Of a stretch of 60,143 bases of DNA, positions 51,729 through 59,215 are shown piece after piece. Position numbers and translations under genes: made by a program. The first letter of the stretch is position 1; every line of letters starts with the position of its first letter. The notes under the pieces were generated by a model that searched no databases, was not told where the DNA came from, and worked only from the letters and a program-made list of their open reading frames with translations. The DNA comes from a bacterium (GTDB lineage: Bacteria; Patescibacteriota; Minisyncoccia; UBA6257; UBA9933). The DNA is taken from NCBI GenBank assembly GCA_030693235.1, contig JAUYBE010000016.1, positions 99,917 through 160,059 on the forward strand, written 5' to 3'.

Positions 51729-53855
51729 GTGGCTAATAAAAAAAAGCGCTTTTTAAAAATTGCCGGCTTTTTTATGCTAATCCTCCTGGGATTGGCTTTT
51801 TTTATTTTAATAATGGCGGCTAAAATGGCGAAAGAGCTGCCGAGCCCCGAGCAATTCGCCGAACGCCAAATCAATCAATCGACAAAAATTTACGACCGGA
51901 CAGGCAAAACTCTTTTGTATGAAATCTACGGCGAAGAAAAAAGAACCATTGTCGCTTTTGAAGAAATTCCCGATTTTGTGAAACAGGCGACTATCAGCGT
52001 TGAAGACCGGGAATTTTATTCTCACAAAGCTTTTGATTGGCGGGCTATTATTCGCGCCTTGTTTGTTAATATTATCAAGGGCCGGGTGGTCCAAGGCGGC
52101 TCAACCATTACTCAACAATTGGCCAAAAACGCTTTTTTAAGCCCGGAACGGACTTATGAAAGAAAACTCAAAGAATTAATTCTGGCTTATTGGATTGAAC
52201 AGCGCTATTCCAAAGACGAAATTTTAAATCTTTATCTTAATCAAATTTCTTACGGCGCCAACGCTTACGGCATTGAATCGGCCGGCCGGACTTATTTTAA
52301 TAAATCCGCCAAAGATTTGAGCTTGGCCGAGGCGGCTATCTTGGCGGCTCTGCCCAAGGCGCCGTCTTATTATTCTCCGTGGGGGACTCATAAAGAAGAT
52401 CTTGAACAAAGAAAAATTTATATTTTGGAACAAATGTTTAAATCGGGATTTATAGATGAAGAAGAAAAAGAAAGGGCTAAGAATTCCAAAATAAAATTCT
52501 CTGAACAAAACATCGGTCTGATTAAGGCGCCGCATTTTATAATGATGGTTAAGGATTATTTGGCTGAAAAATACGGCGAGGAAATTTTGGAAAAGGGCGG
52601 GCTAAATGTGATAACAACGCTTGATTGGAACTTCCAAAAAACCGCCGAGCAGGCTATTGGAGGCGGCGCTAAAAGAAACACCGAGCTCTACGACGGCCGC
52701 AACGCGGCTTTGGTCGCCCAAGACCCTAAAACCGGCCAAATTTTGGCTTTGGTCGGCTCAAAAGATTATCTGGCAGAACCGGAACCGATTGGTTGCGAAC
52801 CCGGCAAAGCCTGTCAATTTGAGGGCAATTTCAACGTAGCCAGCCAAGCTCTTCGCCAACCCGGTTCGGCTTTCAAACCCTTCGCTTATATCACGGCTTT
52901 TCAAAAGGGCTATTCGCCGGAAACAGTTGTTTTCGATCTCCCGACGGAATTTTCCACATACAGCAATGTCTGTCCCTTAACCGGTATTAATTTTTTTGAC
53001 AATAATTCTCTTTGTTTTCATCCGGAAAACTTTGACCGTCAATTTCGCGGACCGGTTAATTTAAGAAACGCTCTGGCTCAATCAATTAACGTGCCGTCGG
53101 TAAAAGTTCTTTATCTGGCCGGAATCAATGATTCAATAAAAACCGCTCAAAATTTCGGCATTACCACCTTGACCGATCCGAACCGCTATGGCCTTTCTTT
53201 GGTTTTGGGCGGCGGCGAAGTTAGGTTAATTGATTTGGTCAACGCTTATTCCGTATTTTCACAAGAAGGAATAAAACACCGGCAAGCGTTTGTTTTGGAA
53301 GTGAGAGATTCTCAGGGGAAAATTCTGGAAAAATATCTTGACCAAGCCACTCAAATCATTGAGCCCCAATACGCCAAATTAATCAACAATATTCTTTCGG
53401 ATATTGAAGCGCGTTCGCCGCTCTTTCAAAACAGCCTCGACCTCACGGTTTTCCCTAATCGGGAAGCGGCCTTAAAAACCGGAACCACTAATGATTATCG
53501 CGACGCCTGGGCAATCGGCTATACGCCGTCTTTGGTGGTCGGGGTCTGGGCCGGCAATAACAATAACAAACCAATGCAAAAACAAGCCGGCAGTATTTTA
53601 GCCGCCATTCCGATATGGCACGATTTTATGAGTAAGGTTTTAGAAAACTATCCGATTGAATTTTTTAACAAACCCGAACAAATAAATCAAACAAAGCCTA
53701 TATTAAATGGAGAATATATTCTTAATGATGAGACGCACGATATTCTTTATTATGTTAATAAAAACGACCCGCTTGGTCCTCAACCGTCAAACCCCGAAAC
53801 AGATTCCCAATTCTGGAACTGGGAATTGCCGATAAAAAATTCTAACTACTTTTAA
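51729..53855 (+). CDS. pbpA: Class A penicillin-binding protein 1a
   Basis: 708 residues. A basic N-terminus and one membrane helix (about 10-30) lead to the glycosyltransferase domain: SVEDREFYSHKAFDWRAI (catalytic Glu), GGSTITQQLAKN, RKLKELILAYWIE. The transpeptidase domain has SAFK (Ser nucleophile in RQPGSAFKPFAY), SQN-like NVPSVK and KTGTTND. It polymerises and crosslinks peptidoglycan. GTG start. The C-terminus converges on dnaN with a 14-bp overlap. Confidence 0.93.
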   Translation: MANKKKRFLKIAGFFMLILLGLAFFILIMAAKMAKELPSPEQFAERQINQSTKIYDRTGKTLLYEIYGEEKRTIVAFEEIPDFVKQATISVEDREFYSHKAFDWRAIIRALFVNIIKGRVVQGGSTITQQLAKNAFLSPERTYERKLKELILAYWIEQRYSKDEILNLYLNQISYGANAYGIESAGRTYFNKSAKDLSLAEAAILAALPKAPSYYSPWGTHKEDLEQRKIYILEQMFKSGFIDEEEKERAKNSKIKFSEQNIGLIKAPHFIMMVKDYLAEKYGEEILEKGGLNVITTLDWNFQKTAEQAIGGGAKRNTELYDGRNAALVAQDPKTGQILALVGSKDYLAEPEPIGCEPGKACQFEGNFNVASQALRQPGSAFKPFAYITAFQKGYSPETVVFDLPTEFSTYSNVCPLTGINFFDNNSLCFHPENFDRQFRGPVNLRNALAQSINVPSVKVLYLAGINDSIKTAQNFGITTLTDPNRYGLSLVLGGGEVRLIDLVNAYSVFSQEGIKHRQAFVLEVRDSQGKILEKYLDQATQIIEPQYAKLINNILSDIEARSPLFQNSLDLTVFPNREAALKTGTTNDYRDAWAIGYTPSLVVGVWAGNNNNKPMQKQAGSILAAIPIWHDFMSKVLENYPIEFFNKPEQINQTKPILNGEYILNDETHDILYYVNKNDPLGPQPSNPETDSQFWNWELPIKNSNYF

Positions 53856-54963
53856 TCGGCATTATAATATAAAAATAAGAAACGTCTCCCGGCGATTTAA
53901 TCAATGCCGGCTTGTTATCGCCATTAAATCCGATAAAAACATTCTCTGAATCCAAGCCTTTGATTCCGTCCAAAAGAAACCGCCAATTAAAAATAATTTC
54001 CAACGACTGGCCGTTAATTTTCGCCGGAATTAAATATTTATTTTCCCCAAGGGTTTGATTAGATGATTGAATTTCAATGTTCTTGGCGCCCTCTTCAATA
54101 ACGGCTTTTACTTCATTGAGTCTATCGGTAAAAGCGCCTGTTAATTTTAAAGCGTTGATAAGCTGTTCTTTCCCTAAAACAATTTCTGTTTCAAAATTTT
54201 CCGGAATAATTTGCTGATAATCCGGGAAGTTGCCGTTAATCAATCTTGAAATAATTTCCAAATTTTCCGTTTTTAAAAAAATCTGATTTTGGTCAAAATA
54301 AATATCTATAATGTATTCATCCTCTTTGAAAATTCTAATAATTTCCTGAACTGTTTTTAGGGGAATAATTATTTTAAATTCTTTATCTATATTTGATTTA
54401 AATTGAGTGTTAATAATTATTTTTTCCGTTAAACGAAAACTGTCTGTGGCGGCTAATTTTAACGAATTTTGTTGAAAATCAAAAAGAATCCCGTTTAATT
54501 CCGGTTTGGTTTCTGAAATTTGAGCCGCGCTAATTAAAGATAATAATGATTTTTTAAAAATTGACGCGTTAATTTCCAATTTCGGCTGGTTTTTATCTAT
54601 TTTAGGTATAATAGGAAATTCTTCTTTTTTTATTCCTTGAATTTTAGCTAGATAATTATCCGTTTTAATTATTAATTTATTATCTTTATTTTCCAGATTT
54701 ATTCTTTCGCTTTGGAGATTATTGATTATTGAATTAAAAATATTAAAAGGAATTGTTAAATCTCCATCTTTAATGACTTTTCCGGGAATAAAAACCGTAA
54801 TAGCTAATTCTAAATTAGTCATTATTAATTTAATTTTATTATCTACTGTTTCTATTAGAAAATTTTTAAGAATCGGCAGGGTTGTTCCGTCTTTTTCGCC
54901 GCAGATTCTATTAATTGCTTCTAATCCCGATTTTAAATGATTTTTTAAAATAATTATTTCCAT
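53842..54963 (-). CDS. dnaN: DNA polymerase III sliding clamp
   Basis: 373 residues arranged as three similar domains typical of the beta clamp, opening MEIIILKNHLKSGLEAINRI, with NGNFPDYQQIIP in the middle and a C-terminal SYFYIIMP. It tethers the replicative polymerase. It lies downstream of dnaA on the minus strand in the canonical dnaA-dnaN order. Its 3' end overlaps the convergent PBP gene. Confidence 0.95.
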   Translation of the reverse strand: MEIIILKNHLKSGLEAINRICGEKDGTTLPILKNFLIETVDNKIKLIMTNLELAITVFIPGKVIKDGDLTIPFNIFNSIINNLQSERINLENKDNKLIIKTDNYLAKIQGIKKEEFPIIPKIDKNQPKLEINASIFKKSLLSLISAAQISETKPELNGILFDFQQNSLKLAATDSFRLTEKIIINTQFKSNIDKEFKIIIPLKTVQEIIRIFKEDEYIIDIYFDQNQIFLKTENLEIISRLINGNFPDYQQIIPENFETEIVLGKEQLINALKLTGAFTDRLNEVKAVIEEGAKNIEIQSSNQTLGENKYLIPAKINGQSLEIIFNWRFLLDGIKGLDSENVFIGFNGDNKPALIKSPGDVSYFYIIMPIKSS

Positions 54964-55117
54964 TTTAAAATTACTATTATTATAACTACTACTATAATTA
55001 TATTTTAATTATAAATAAAATAGTAGTAGTTGTAGTGGTTGTTGATATGTTGATAATGATAAAAATTTATTATTAAACCTAATTAATTTAATCTGTTTTG
55101 TTGTGGAAAATATGGGG
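54964..55117. other. oriC: dnaA-dnaN intergenic region, candidate origin
   Basis: 154 bp, about 80% AT. A TAG-rich run (TAGTAGTAGTTGTAGTGG, 55021-55038) resembles DnaA-trio motifs. TGTGGAAAA at 55102-55110 is a DnaA-box variant one base from consensus on the minus strand. An ACTACTACTATA inverted counterpart lies at 54986. This is suggestive of a replication origin but not proof. Confidence 0.45.
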
Positions 55118-56482
55118 TTAATTTTTATAAATATTTTCCTTAATTAATGTGATTTTATGGTTTAATTTCTGATTTTTATTGATTTCTTGAGAAATTTTTT
55201 CATAAGAGTAAATAATTGTCGTGTGGTCTCTTTTCCCTAATTTATCCCCAATGTCCGGATAAGACATATCCAAGATATCCCTTAAAAGAAAAGCGGTGAC
55301 TTGGCGCGGTTCAACAATTTTTTTTTTTCTGGAACGGCTTATTAAATCGCTTTGGGGAATTTCGTAAAAATCAGCCACCGCCTTAACTACTTGATTGCCG
55401 GTGATATTTTTGGAAGATTGTTGAATTGCGTTATTAATAACATCTTCAATAATTTTAGAAGTCGGTTCGATATTTTTAACTTCCTTATAAAAAAGAATTT
55501 TATTTAAAATTCCTTCAATTTCCCGGATATTTCTCTGAACTTTATTGGCGATTAAGTCGCAAATTTCATTCGGCAAGTCGGTGTTTTTTTCTTGAAGTTT
55601 GGTTTTGATAATCGCCATTCTCATTTCATAATCCGGATAAGTGATGTCGGCAATCATTCCGCCCTCAAAACGCGAGCGCAACCGCTCTTCAAGCGTGGGG
55701 ATGGCCGCCGGCGGTCGGTCGGAAGAAATAATAATTTGCTTGTTATTTTCATAAAGAACGTTAAAGGTGTGGAAAAATTCCTCCTCGCTCCTCTCTTTGC
55801 CGCCGATAAATTGAATGTCGTCGATGATTAAAACATCAACATTTCTGTATCTGGTTTTAACGTCATCCATTCTTTTGTTGCGAATCGCCCAAACCACGTC
55901 GTTGACGAATTTTTCCGAAGACACATATTTTACTTTAACTTTATTTTTATAAAGATTTTTAATTTCATTGCCGGCCGCTTGTATTAAATGGGTTTTGCCT
56001 AAGCCGGTGCCGCCATAAATAAAAAGAGGATTGTATTTTTTACCGACGTCTTTTGTTATGGCCATAGTGGCGGCGTAAGCCAATTCATTGGAAGAGCCCA
56101 CCACAAAAGAATTTAAATTATAGCGCGGATGAAGATTGGTTTCAGGGTCGATTTTTAATTCCGGCAGACTAGACTGGCGGTTGGAGCTTATTTTGGCGCT
56201 GACATTTTCTTTATCTTTGGGCGTTTTATTTTCTTCCATTAAAACGGTATATTCGACTTTCTTGATAGTTTCATCAAATGAGCGCAAAACCTCAAAAACC
56301 ATTTTATGGTATTTATTTTCAACCCACTCTTTCGCGAAATTATTGCCCAATCCGATTAAAATTTTGCCATCATCTTCTTTTTTAATCAGCCGGCTGTTTT
56401 TTAACCAGGTGAGAAAATTCGGCCGGGAAATTTGAAGTTCCAGCTCCGCCAATGTTGATTGCCAAAGTTGATTAAGATCCAT
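55118..56482 (-). CDS. dnaA: Chromosomal replication initiator DnaA
   Basis: 454 residues. Domain I precedes a linker; the AAA+ domain III has Walker A GGTGLGKTHL (about 157-166) and Walker B LIIDDIQF. Domain IV has the DNA-binding signature RDHTTIIYSYEKI. The start lies close to a divergent promoter region shared with rpmH. It marks the origin neighbourhood. Confidence 0.97.
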   Translation of the reverse strand: MDLNQLWQSTLAELELQISRPNFLTWLKNSRLIKKEDDGKILIGLGNNFAKEWVENKYHKMVFEVLRSFDETIKKVEYTVLMEENKTPKDKENVSAKISSNRQSSLPELKIDPETNLHPRYNLNSFVVGSSNELAYAATMAITKDVGKKYNPLFIYGGTGLGKTHLIQAAGNEIKNLYKNKVKVKYVSSEKFVNDVVWAIRNKRMDDVKTRYRNVDVLIIDDIQFIGGKERSEEEFFHTFNVLYENNKQIIISSDRPPAAIPTLEERLRSRFEGGMIADITYPDYEMRMAIIKTKLQEKNTDLPNEICDLIANKVQRNIREIEGILNKILFYKEVKNIEPTSKIIEDVINNAIQQSSKNITGNQVVKAVADFYEIPQSDLISRSRKKKIVEPRQVTAFLLRDILDMSYPDIGDKLGKRDHTTIIYSYEKISQEINKNQKLNHKITLIKENIYKN

Positions 56483-56538
56483 ACTTCTATTATTATTTAA
56501 TCTAAGATCAAGTCAAACGACGATAATTTATTAAGGTG

Positions 56539-56566
56539 TTGATTTTCTGGGGATAATTAATATAAT
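56539..56566 (+). promoter_or_regulatory. rpmH promoter with an embedded near-DnaA box
   Basis: TTGATT (56539-56544), 16-bp spacer, TATAAT (56561-56566); the ATG follows 6 bases later, so the mRNA is leaderless. TTATCCCCA on the minus strand (56556-56548), one base from the DnaA box, lies inside the spacer. Confidence 0.75.
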
Positions 56567-56572
56567 TAAAAT

Positions 56573-56710
56573 ATGCCTAAAAGAACTTATCAGCCTAAAA
56601 AAAGAAAAAGGGCGAGAACGCACGGCTTTTTGAAGCGGTCGCGAACTCCGGCCGGAAGAAATGTTTTAAAAAAAAGAAGAAGGAAGGGGAGAAAAAAAAT
56701 CACTGTTTAA
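56573..56710 (+). CDS. rpmH: Ribosomal protein bL34
   Basis: 45 residues, extremely basic: [19 protein letters not shown] and then [18 protein letters not shown] are diagnostic of L34. It starts the conserved rpmH-rnpA-yidC-jag cluster, divergent from dnaA. It is too short for many gene callers, but the match is unambiguous. Confidence 0.97.
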   Translation: MPKRTYQPKKRKRARTHGFLKRSRTPAGRNVLKKRRRKGRKKITV

Positions 56711-56800
56711 AAGTTTTTAAGTTTTAAGTTTTAAGTTTTAAGTTTTAGGTTTTAGTGGTTTTTACTAACACCTAACACCCAACACCTAATACCTAATTAA
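56711..56800. repeat. AAGTTTTA / CACCTAACA tandem repeats
   Basis: Five AAGTTTT units and four CACCTAA-type units fill the gap between rpmH and rnpA. The same unit types sit between ssb and rpsF. Confidence 0.6.
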
Positions 56801-57118
56801 TTGCTTGCCAAACAATTTCGGCTTCAAATTCAGAAATGGCTGAGAGAGAATAAAAAAACAACCACCCGCAAGAGCGAATTTTTTATTGTTAAATTGCGGG
56901 ACAATAATTTATCATTCAGCCGGTTTGGAACGGTGATAAGCGCCAAAGTAAATAAAAGCGCGGTCAAGCGCAATAAAATCAAAAGAACGATTTTTAATTT
57001 TATCCGCTTTAAAAAACTTCACGAGTTGGCCGGAAAAGATATTTTGATGATTGTTTTGCCAGCGGCAAGTAAATTAACAAAACCGGAAATTGAAAAAGAA
57101 TTAGAAATAATATTATGA
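56801..57118 (+). CDS. rnpA: Ribonuclease P protein component
   Basis: 105 residues from a TTG start. The RNase P signature is visible as VNKSAVKRNKIKRTI, matching the family's RNxxKRxxR motif. It assists the RNA subunit in tRNA 5' processing. It overlaps yidC by 4 bp. The start is uncertain because the sequence upstream is repeats. Confidence 0.92.
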   Translation: MLAKQFRLQIQKWLRENKKTTTRKSEFFIVKLRDNNLSFSRFGTVISAKVNKSAVKRNKIKRTIFNFIRFKKLHELAGKDILMIVLPAASKLTKPEIEKELEIIL

Positions 57119-57801
57119 GCGAATTATTCAATAAAATTTTATATCAACCCCTTTTTGATATTTTGGTTTTTTTATACCAATATCTCGGGGACTTGGGAGT
57201 CGCCATTATTGTCTTGACTGTTTTAATCAGGATAGTTTTATTTCCTTTGTTTTATAAAGGCGCTAAAGACCAGGCGATTATGCAGCGCTTGGCGCCCAAA
57301 GTCAAGGAGATTCAAACCAATCATAAAAACAACCGCGAAGAACAAGCAAAAGCTTTAATGGGATTGTATCGCGAGCATCGGGTGAATCCCTTATCCGGTT
57401 TTTTATTAATTCTTGTTCAGTTGCCGATTTTAATCGCTTTATACCAGGTTTTTATGAAAGGCCTTTCTGTTGAGGCCGGTTTTTTGGAGCTTACCTTTTT
57501 AGGTTTGATTGATTTAAGCAAGAGAAGCGCGGTCATTGTCGGTTTGGCGGCTGTGGCTCAATATTTTCAAGGCAAGCTGTCAATAATTAAAAGCGGAAAA
57601 CCGTTTAAGGATTTAACTCCAATTGAAAGGATGGGTCATCAAATGGTTTATTTGGGGCCGATTTTGACGGTAATTTTTTTGTATTTTTTTAATTTACCAT
57701 CGGCGGTCGGTCTTTATTGGTTGACAACGTCTTTGTTTTCGGTTATTCAACAGATTATAATTAACAAGAGATTAAAATTAAATGGACCAACTTCATCGTA
57801 A
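57115..57801 (+). CDS. yidC: Membrane protein insertase YidC
   Basis: 228 residues with five helices: VAIIVLTVLIRIVLFPLFYK is the key first conserved helix with the groove Arg. A cytoplasmic hairpin (MQRLAPKVKEIQTNHKNN) follows, then LSGFLLILVQLPILIALYQVF. The bacterial N-terminal periplasmic domain is absent, as in Gram-positives. It inserts membrane proteins with SecYEG. Confidence 0.93.
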   Translation: MSELFNKILYQPLFDILVFLYQYLGDLGVAIIVLTVLIRIVLFPLFYKGAKDQAIMQRLAPKVKEIQTNHKNNREEQAKALMGLYREHRVNPLSGFLLILVQLPILIALYQVFMKGLSVEAGFLELTFLGLIDLSKRSAVIVGLAAVAQYFQGKLSIIKSGKPFKDLTPIERMGHQMVYLGPILTVIFLYFFNLPSAVGLYWLTTSLFSVIQQIIINKRLKLNGPTSS

Positions 57802-58213
57802 TATTCAAAAACTGATTGAGCTGATGGGATTTAATGATTTTTCCGTCAGTCTTGAGCCCGAGAGCAACCGTTTTTTGATTTTTATCAACGACGGCGATTT
57901 TTTGAAAAATTTTTTACCGAACTTCGTCGCGGATTTTGATTACGTGGTTAAGCTGATGGCTAAAAAAATCGGCGTGGAGATGGTTGTCGTTGATATAAAT
58001 AATTATCGTCGGGAACGGGAGAATTTAATTCTGGAATTAGCCAGAGCCGCGGCTCGAAAAGCAACGGCTACCAAACAGGAAGTGGCTTTGCCGACGATGA
58101 ACGCTTATGAGCGCCGCTTGGTTCATGTGGAGCTGGCTTCGCATCCGGATATTAAAACCGAAAGCGCCGGCGAAGGCAGAGACCGCTATGTGGCAGTGAA
58201 GCCGATAGAATAA
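57782..58213 (+). CDS. jag: Jag/KhpB-like R3H-domain RNA-binding protein
   Basis: 143 residues. A KH-like first part precedes an R3H domain: YRRERENLILELARAAARKA with R-x3-H counterpart in YERRLVHVELASHPDIKTESAG. It overlaps yidC by 20 bp. KhpB proteins bind RNA and affect cell division in Gram-positives. The N-terminal Jag domain is not present. Confidence 0.9.
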   Translation: MDQLHRNIQKLIELMGFNDFSVSLEPESNRFLIFINDGDFLKNFLPNFVADFDYVVKLMAKKIGVEMVVVDINNYRRERENLILELARAAARKATATKQEVALPTMNAYERRLVHVELASHPDIKTESAGEGRDRYVAVKPIE

Positions 58214-58585
58214 AATATTTATAGATATTTATTTTTTAATTACAAAATATTATTTTCTTAGAGCTCGGAGTATTTTTCTGCTGAAAAATCTCCTCCTCTC
58301 GCGCCGTCGCGCTGCGAGAGGCTCTTCAAAAACAATATTTCATAATTCAAAACTAATAGATATTATTATTCTGGATTCTTTTAATTAGGCTTTTAAATCA
58401 GAGTTTTTCGAAATAATTTTCAATTCTGCCGGTCGGCGGATTTTTTGATAGCTCTCGAAGTCCGATGTCCCAAGTATTGACACAGATTCGCGCCGGACAT
58501 CAGACTTCGCCATATTGGATTTTCCTTTTAATTTTGCGATGTCGGATAAAGCCCAAAAGCGCTATTATTTGGGGTGATATACTTA

Positions 58586-58621
58586 TAGTCAATAGTCTCA
58601 CGATCGCGAGAGTGTTGACTA
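58586..58621. repeat. CGATCG hairpin 5
   Basis: TAGTCAATA and TGTTGACTA pair with one T-G. The core is TCTCACGATCGCGAGA with CGATCG at 58601-58606. Confidence 0.72.
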
Positions 58622-58752
58622 ATATTGCGAGGATGTCAATGGCAGACGAAGCAATCTGACGCAAAGTGTCGTTGCGAGGTCGCCTAAGGCGACCGCGGCA
58701 ATCTCTTTGGGATTGCTTCGTCGTCCCGCATTGGCGGGACTCCTCGCAATGA
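58622..58752. repeat. GTCATTGCGAG-family repeat, expanded copy
   Basis: Units ATTGCGAGGATGTCAATGGC, GTCGTTGCGAGGTCGCC and GGACTCCTCGCAATGACA alternate in orientation, with internal hairpins GTCGCCTAAGGCGAC and GTCCCGCATTGGCGGGAC. It runs into a LamG remnant. Confidence 0.75.
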
Positions 58753-58756
58753 CATT

Positions 58757-58815
58757 AATTATTTTGATGGCGTTATAAATCGCGTTAATCTCCGCCGCGC
58801 TTAACGCCCGGTTAC
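58757..58815 (-). pseudogene. LamG-type protein C-terminal remnant 1
   Basis: The minus strand encodes GNRALSAAEINAIYNAIK, matching the end of the LamG protein at 59204 (NRALSAAEISAIYNATQ). The stop codon is lost and the frame runs into the repeat. No N-terminal part remains. Confidence 0.6.
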
Positions 58816-58857
58816 CCATATTGATTCTGTTTCAATCGTGTCAACCTGAATTTTACT

Positions 58858-58926
58858 TCGTGGCGTTGTAAATGGCGGCGATTTCGGCAGCTGATAATGT
58901 TCCGATTGTAGATGCGAAATTTTTCT
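58858..58926 (-). pseudogene. LamG-type protein C-terminal remnant 2
   Basis: KFRIYNR in one frame and LSAAEIAAIYNATK plus stop in the next correspond to the same C-terminal motif, separated by a frameshift. The sequence also overlaps the candidate promoter of the tRNA-like RNA. Confidence 0.55.
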
Positions 58927-58934
58927 ATTAAAAT
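58906..58934 (+). promoter_or_regulatory. Candidate promoter of the tRNA-like RNA
   Basis: TTGTAG (58906-58911), 17-bp spacer, TAAAAT (58929-58934). The predicted transcript start at about 58941 coincides with the first base of the folded RNA. Confidence 0.45.
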
Positions 58935-58940
58935 AATAAA

Positions 58941-59017
58941 GCGGTGGGGGTGACGCAGTGTTGGATTCGGCTTACCATCTAGAATCCACGGGGTGCAATT
59001 CCCCGCACCTCCACCGC
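58941..59017 (+). ncRNA. Candidate tRNA-like/tmRNA-like structured RNA
   Basis: GCGGTGGGGGTG pairs with CACCTCCACCGC (12 bp, one G-T). Stacked directly on it is a T-arm-like hairpin CGGGG-TGCAATT-CCCCG. A third stem TGGATTC/GAATCCA (58962-58968/58982-58988) has a 13-base loop. There is no D stem and no anticodon stem-loop of normal size. The inner acceptor with GGGGGTGA and CACCTCCACC, and the GGATTCG piece, recall the tRNA-like domain of tmRNA, but no tag frame exists and CCA is absent. Not a normal tRNA. Confidence 0.45.
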
Positions 59018-59024
59018 TTAAAAG

Positions 59025-59033
59025 TTATCCACA
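59025..59033 (+). promoter_or_regulatory. Perfect DnaA box in the two-RNA locus
   Basis: TTATCCACA lies between the tRNA-like fold and the downstream promoter, about 2.5 kb from dnaA. Confidence 0.35.
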
Positions 59034-59041
59034 GACATGAC

Positions 59042-59069
59042 TTGACAGAAAAATTCTGGCTGTTATTCT
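59042..59069 (+). promoter_or_regulatory. Promoter of the complementary small RNA
   Basis: TTGACA (59042-59047), 16-bp spacer, TATTCT (59064-59069). The predicted start near 59077 is exactly where complementarity to the tRNA-like RNA begins. Confidence 0.65.
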
Positions 59070-59076
59070 TTAATCA

Positions 59077-59135
59077 AGATGGTGAGCCGAATGCACTGCG
59101 TTTGGATTCGCGAAAGACCCCGCAAGGGGTTTTTT
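59077..59135 (+). ncRNA. Candidate ~58-nt small RNA complementary to the tRNA-like RNA
   Basis: AGATGGT, AGCCGAAT and CACTGCGT (59077-59101) complement ACCATCT, ATTCGGCT and ACGCAGTG of 58953-58980, with a wobble and one bulge between blocks. The RNA ends in the terminator CCCC-GCAA-GGGG-TTTTTT (59118-59135). Promoter, complementary 5' part and terminator are all visible. If the upstream RNA reads through, the same bases would form an internal stem instead. Confidence 0.5.
59118..59135 (+). terminator. Terminator of the small RNA
   Basis: CCCC-GCAA-GGGG followed by TTTTTT; a stable tetraloop stem. Confidence 0.75.
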
Positions 59136-59149
59136 GTTTTATTTTGCCT

Positions 59150-59215
59150 GTCCGGTAGTGAAACTGCGATAAAATAAAATTGCGAAGCAATTCACAGTTT
59201 CTACTACTGGGTGGC
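59150..59215. repeat. Palindrome at the end of the LamG gene
   Basis: CCGGTAGTGAAACTG pairs imperfectly with CAGTTTCTACTACTGGG; the loop contains ATTGCGAAGCAATT, itself palindromic. It overlaps the stop codon of the LamG gene and may terminate it. Confidence 0.5.

Larger units (their letters stand above)
58214..58940. other. Gene-free, decayed region after jag (727 bp)
   Basis: It contains: a branched palindrome at 58261-58324 (outer GAGC/GCTC, inner GGAGTATTTTTC and CCTCTCG stems); an inverted repeat CGAAGTCCGATGTCC/GGACATCAGACTTCG at 58457-58510; the CGATCG hairpin 5; a GTCATTGCGAG-family repeat (58622-58752); and two LamG protein remnants (58757-58815, 58858-58926). I see no intact gene. 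Confidence 0.65.

Noticed and set aside
58941-59017. A normal tRNA gene or complete tmRNA
   Set aside because: There is no D arm or 7-base anticodon loop, CCA is absent, the T-loop has G where the invariant second T should be, and no tag-peptide frame exists.
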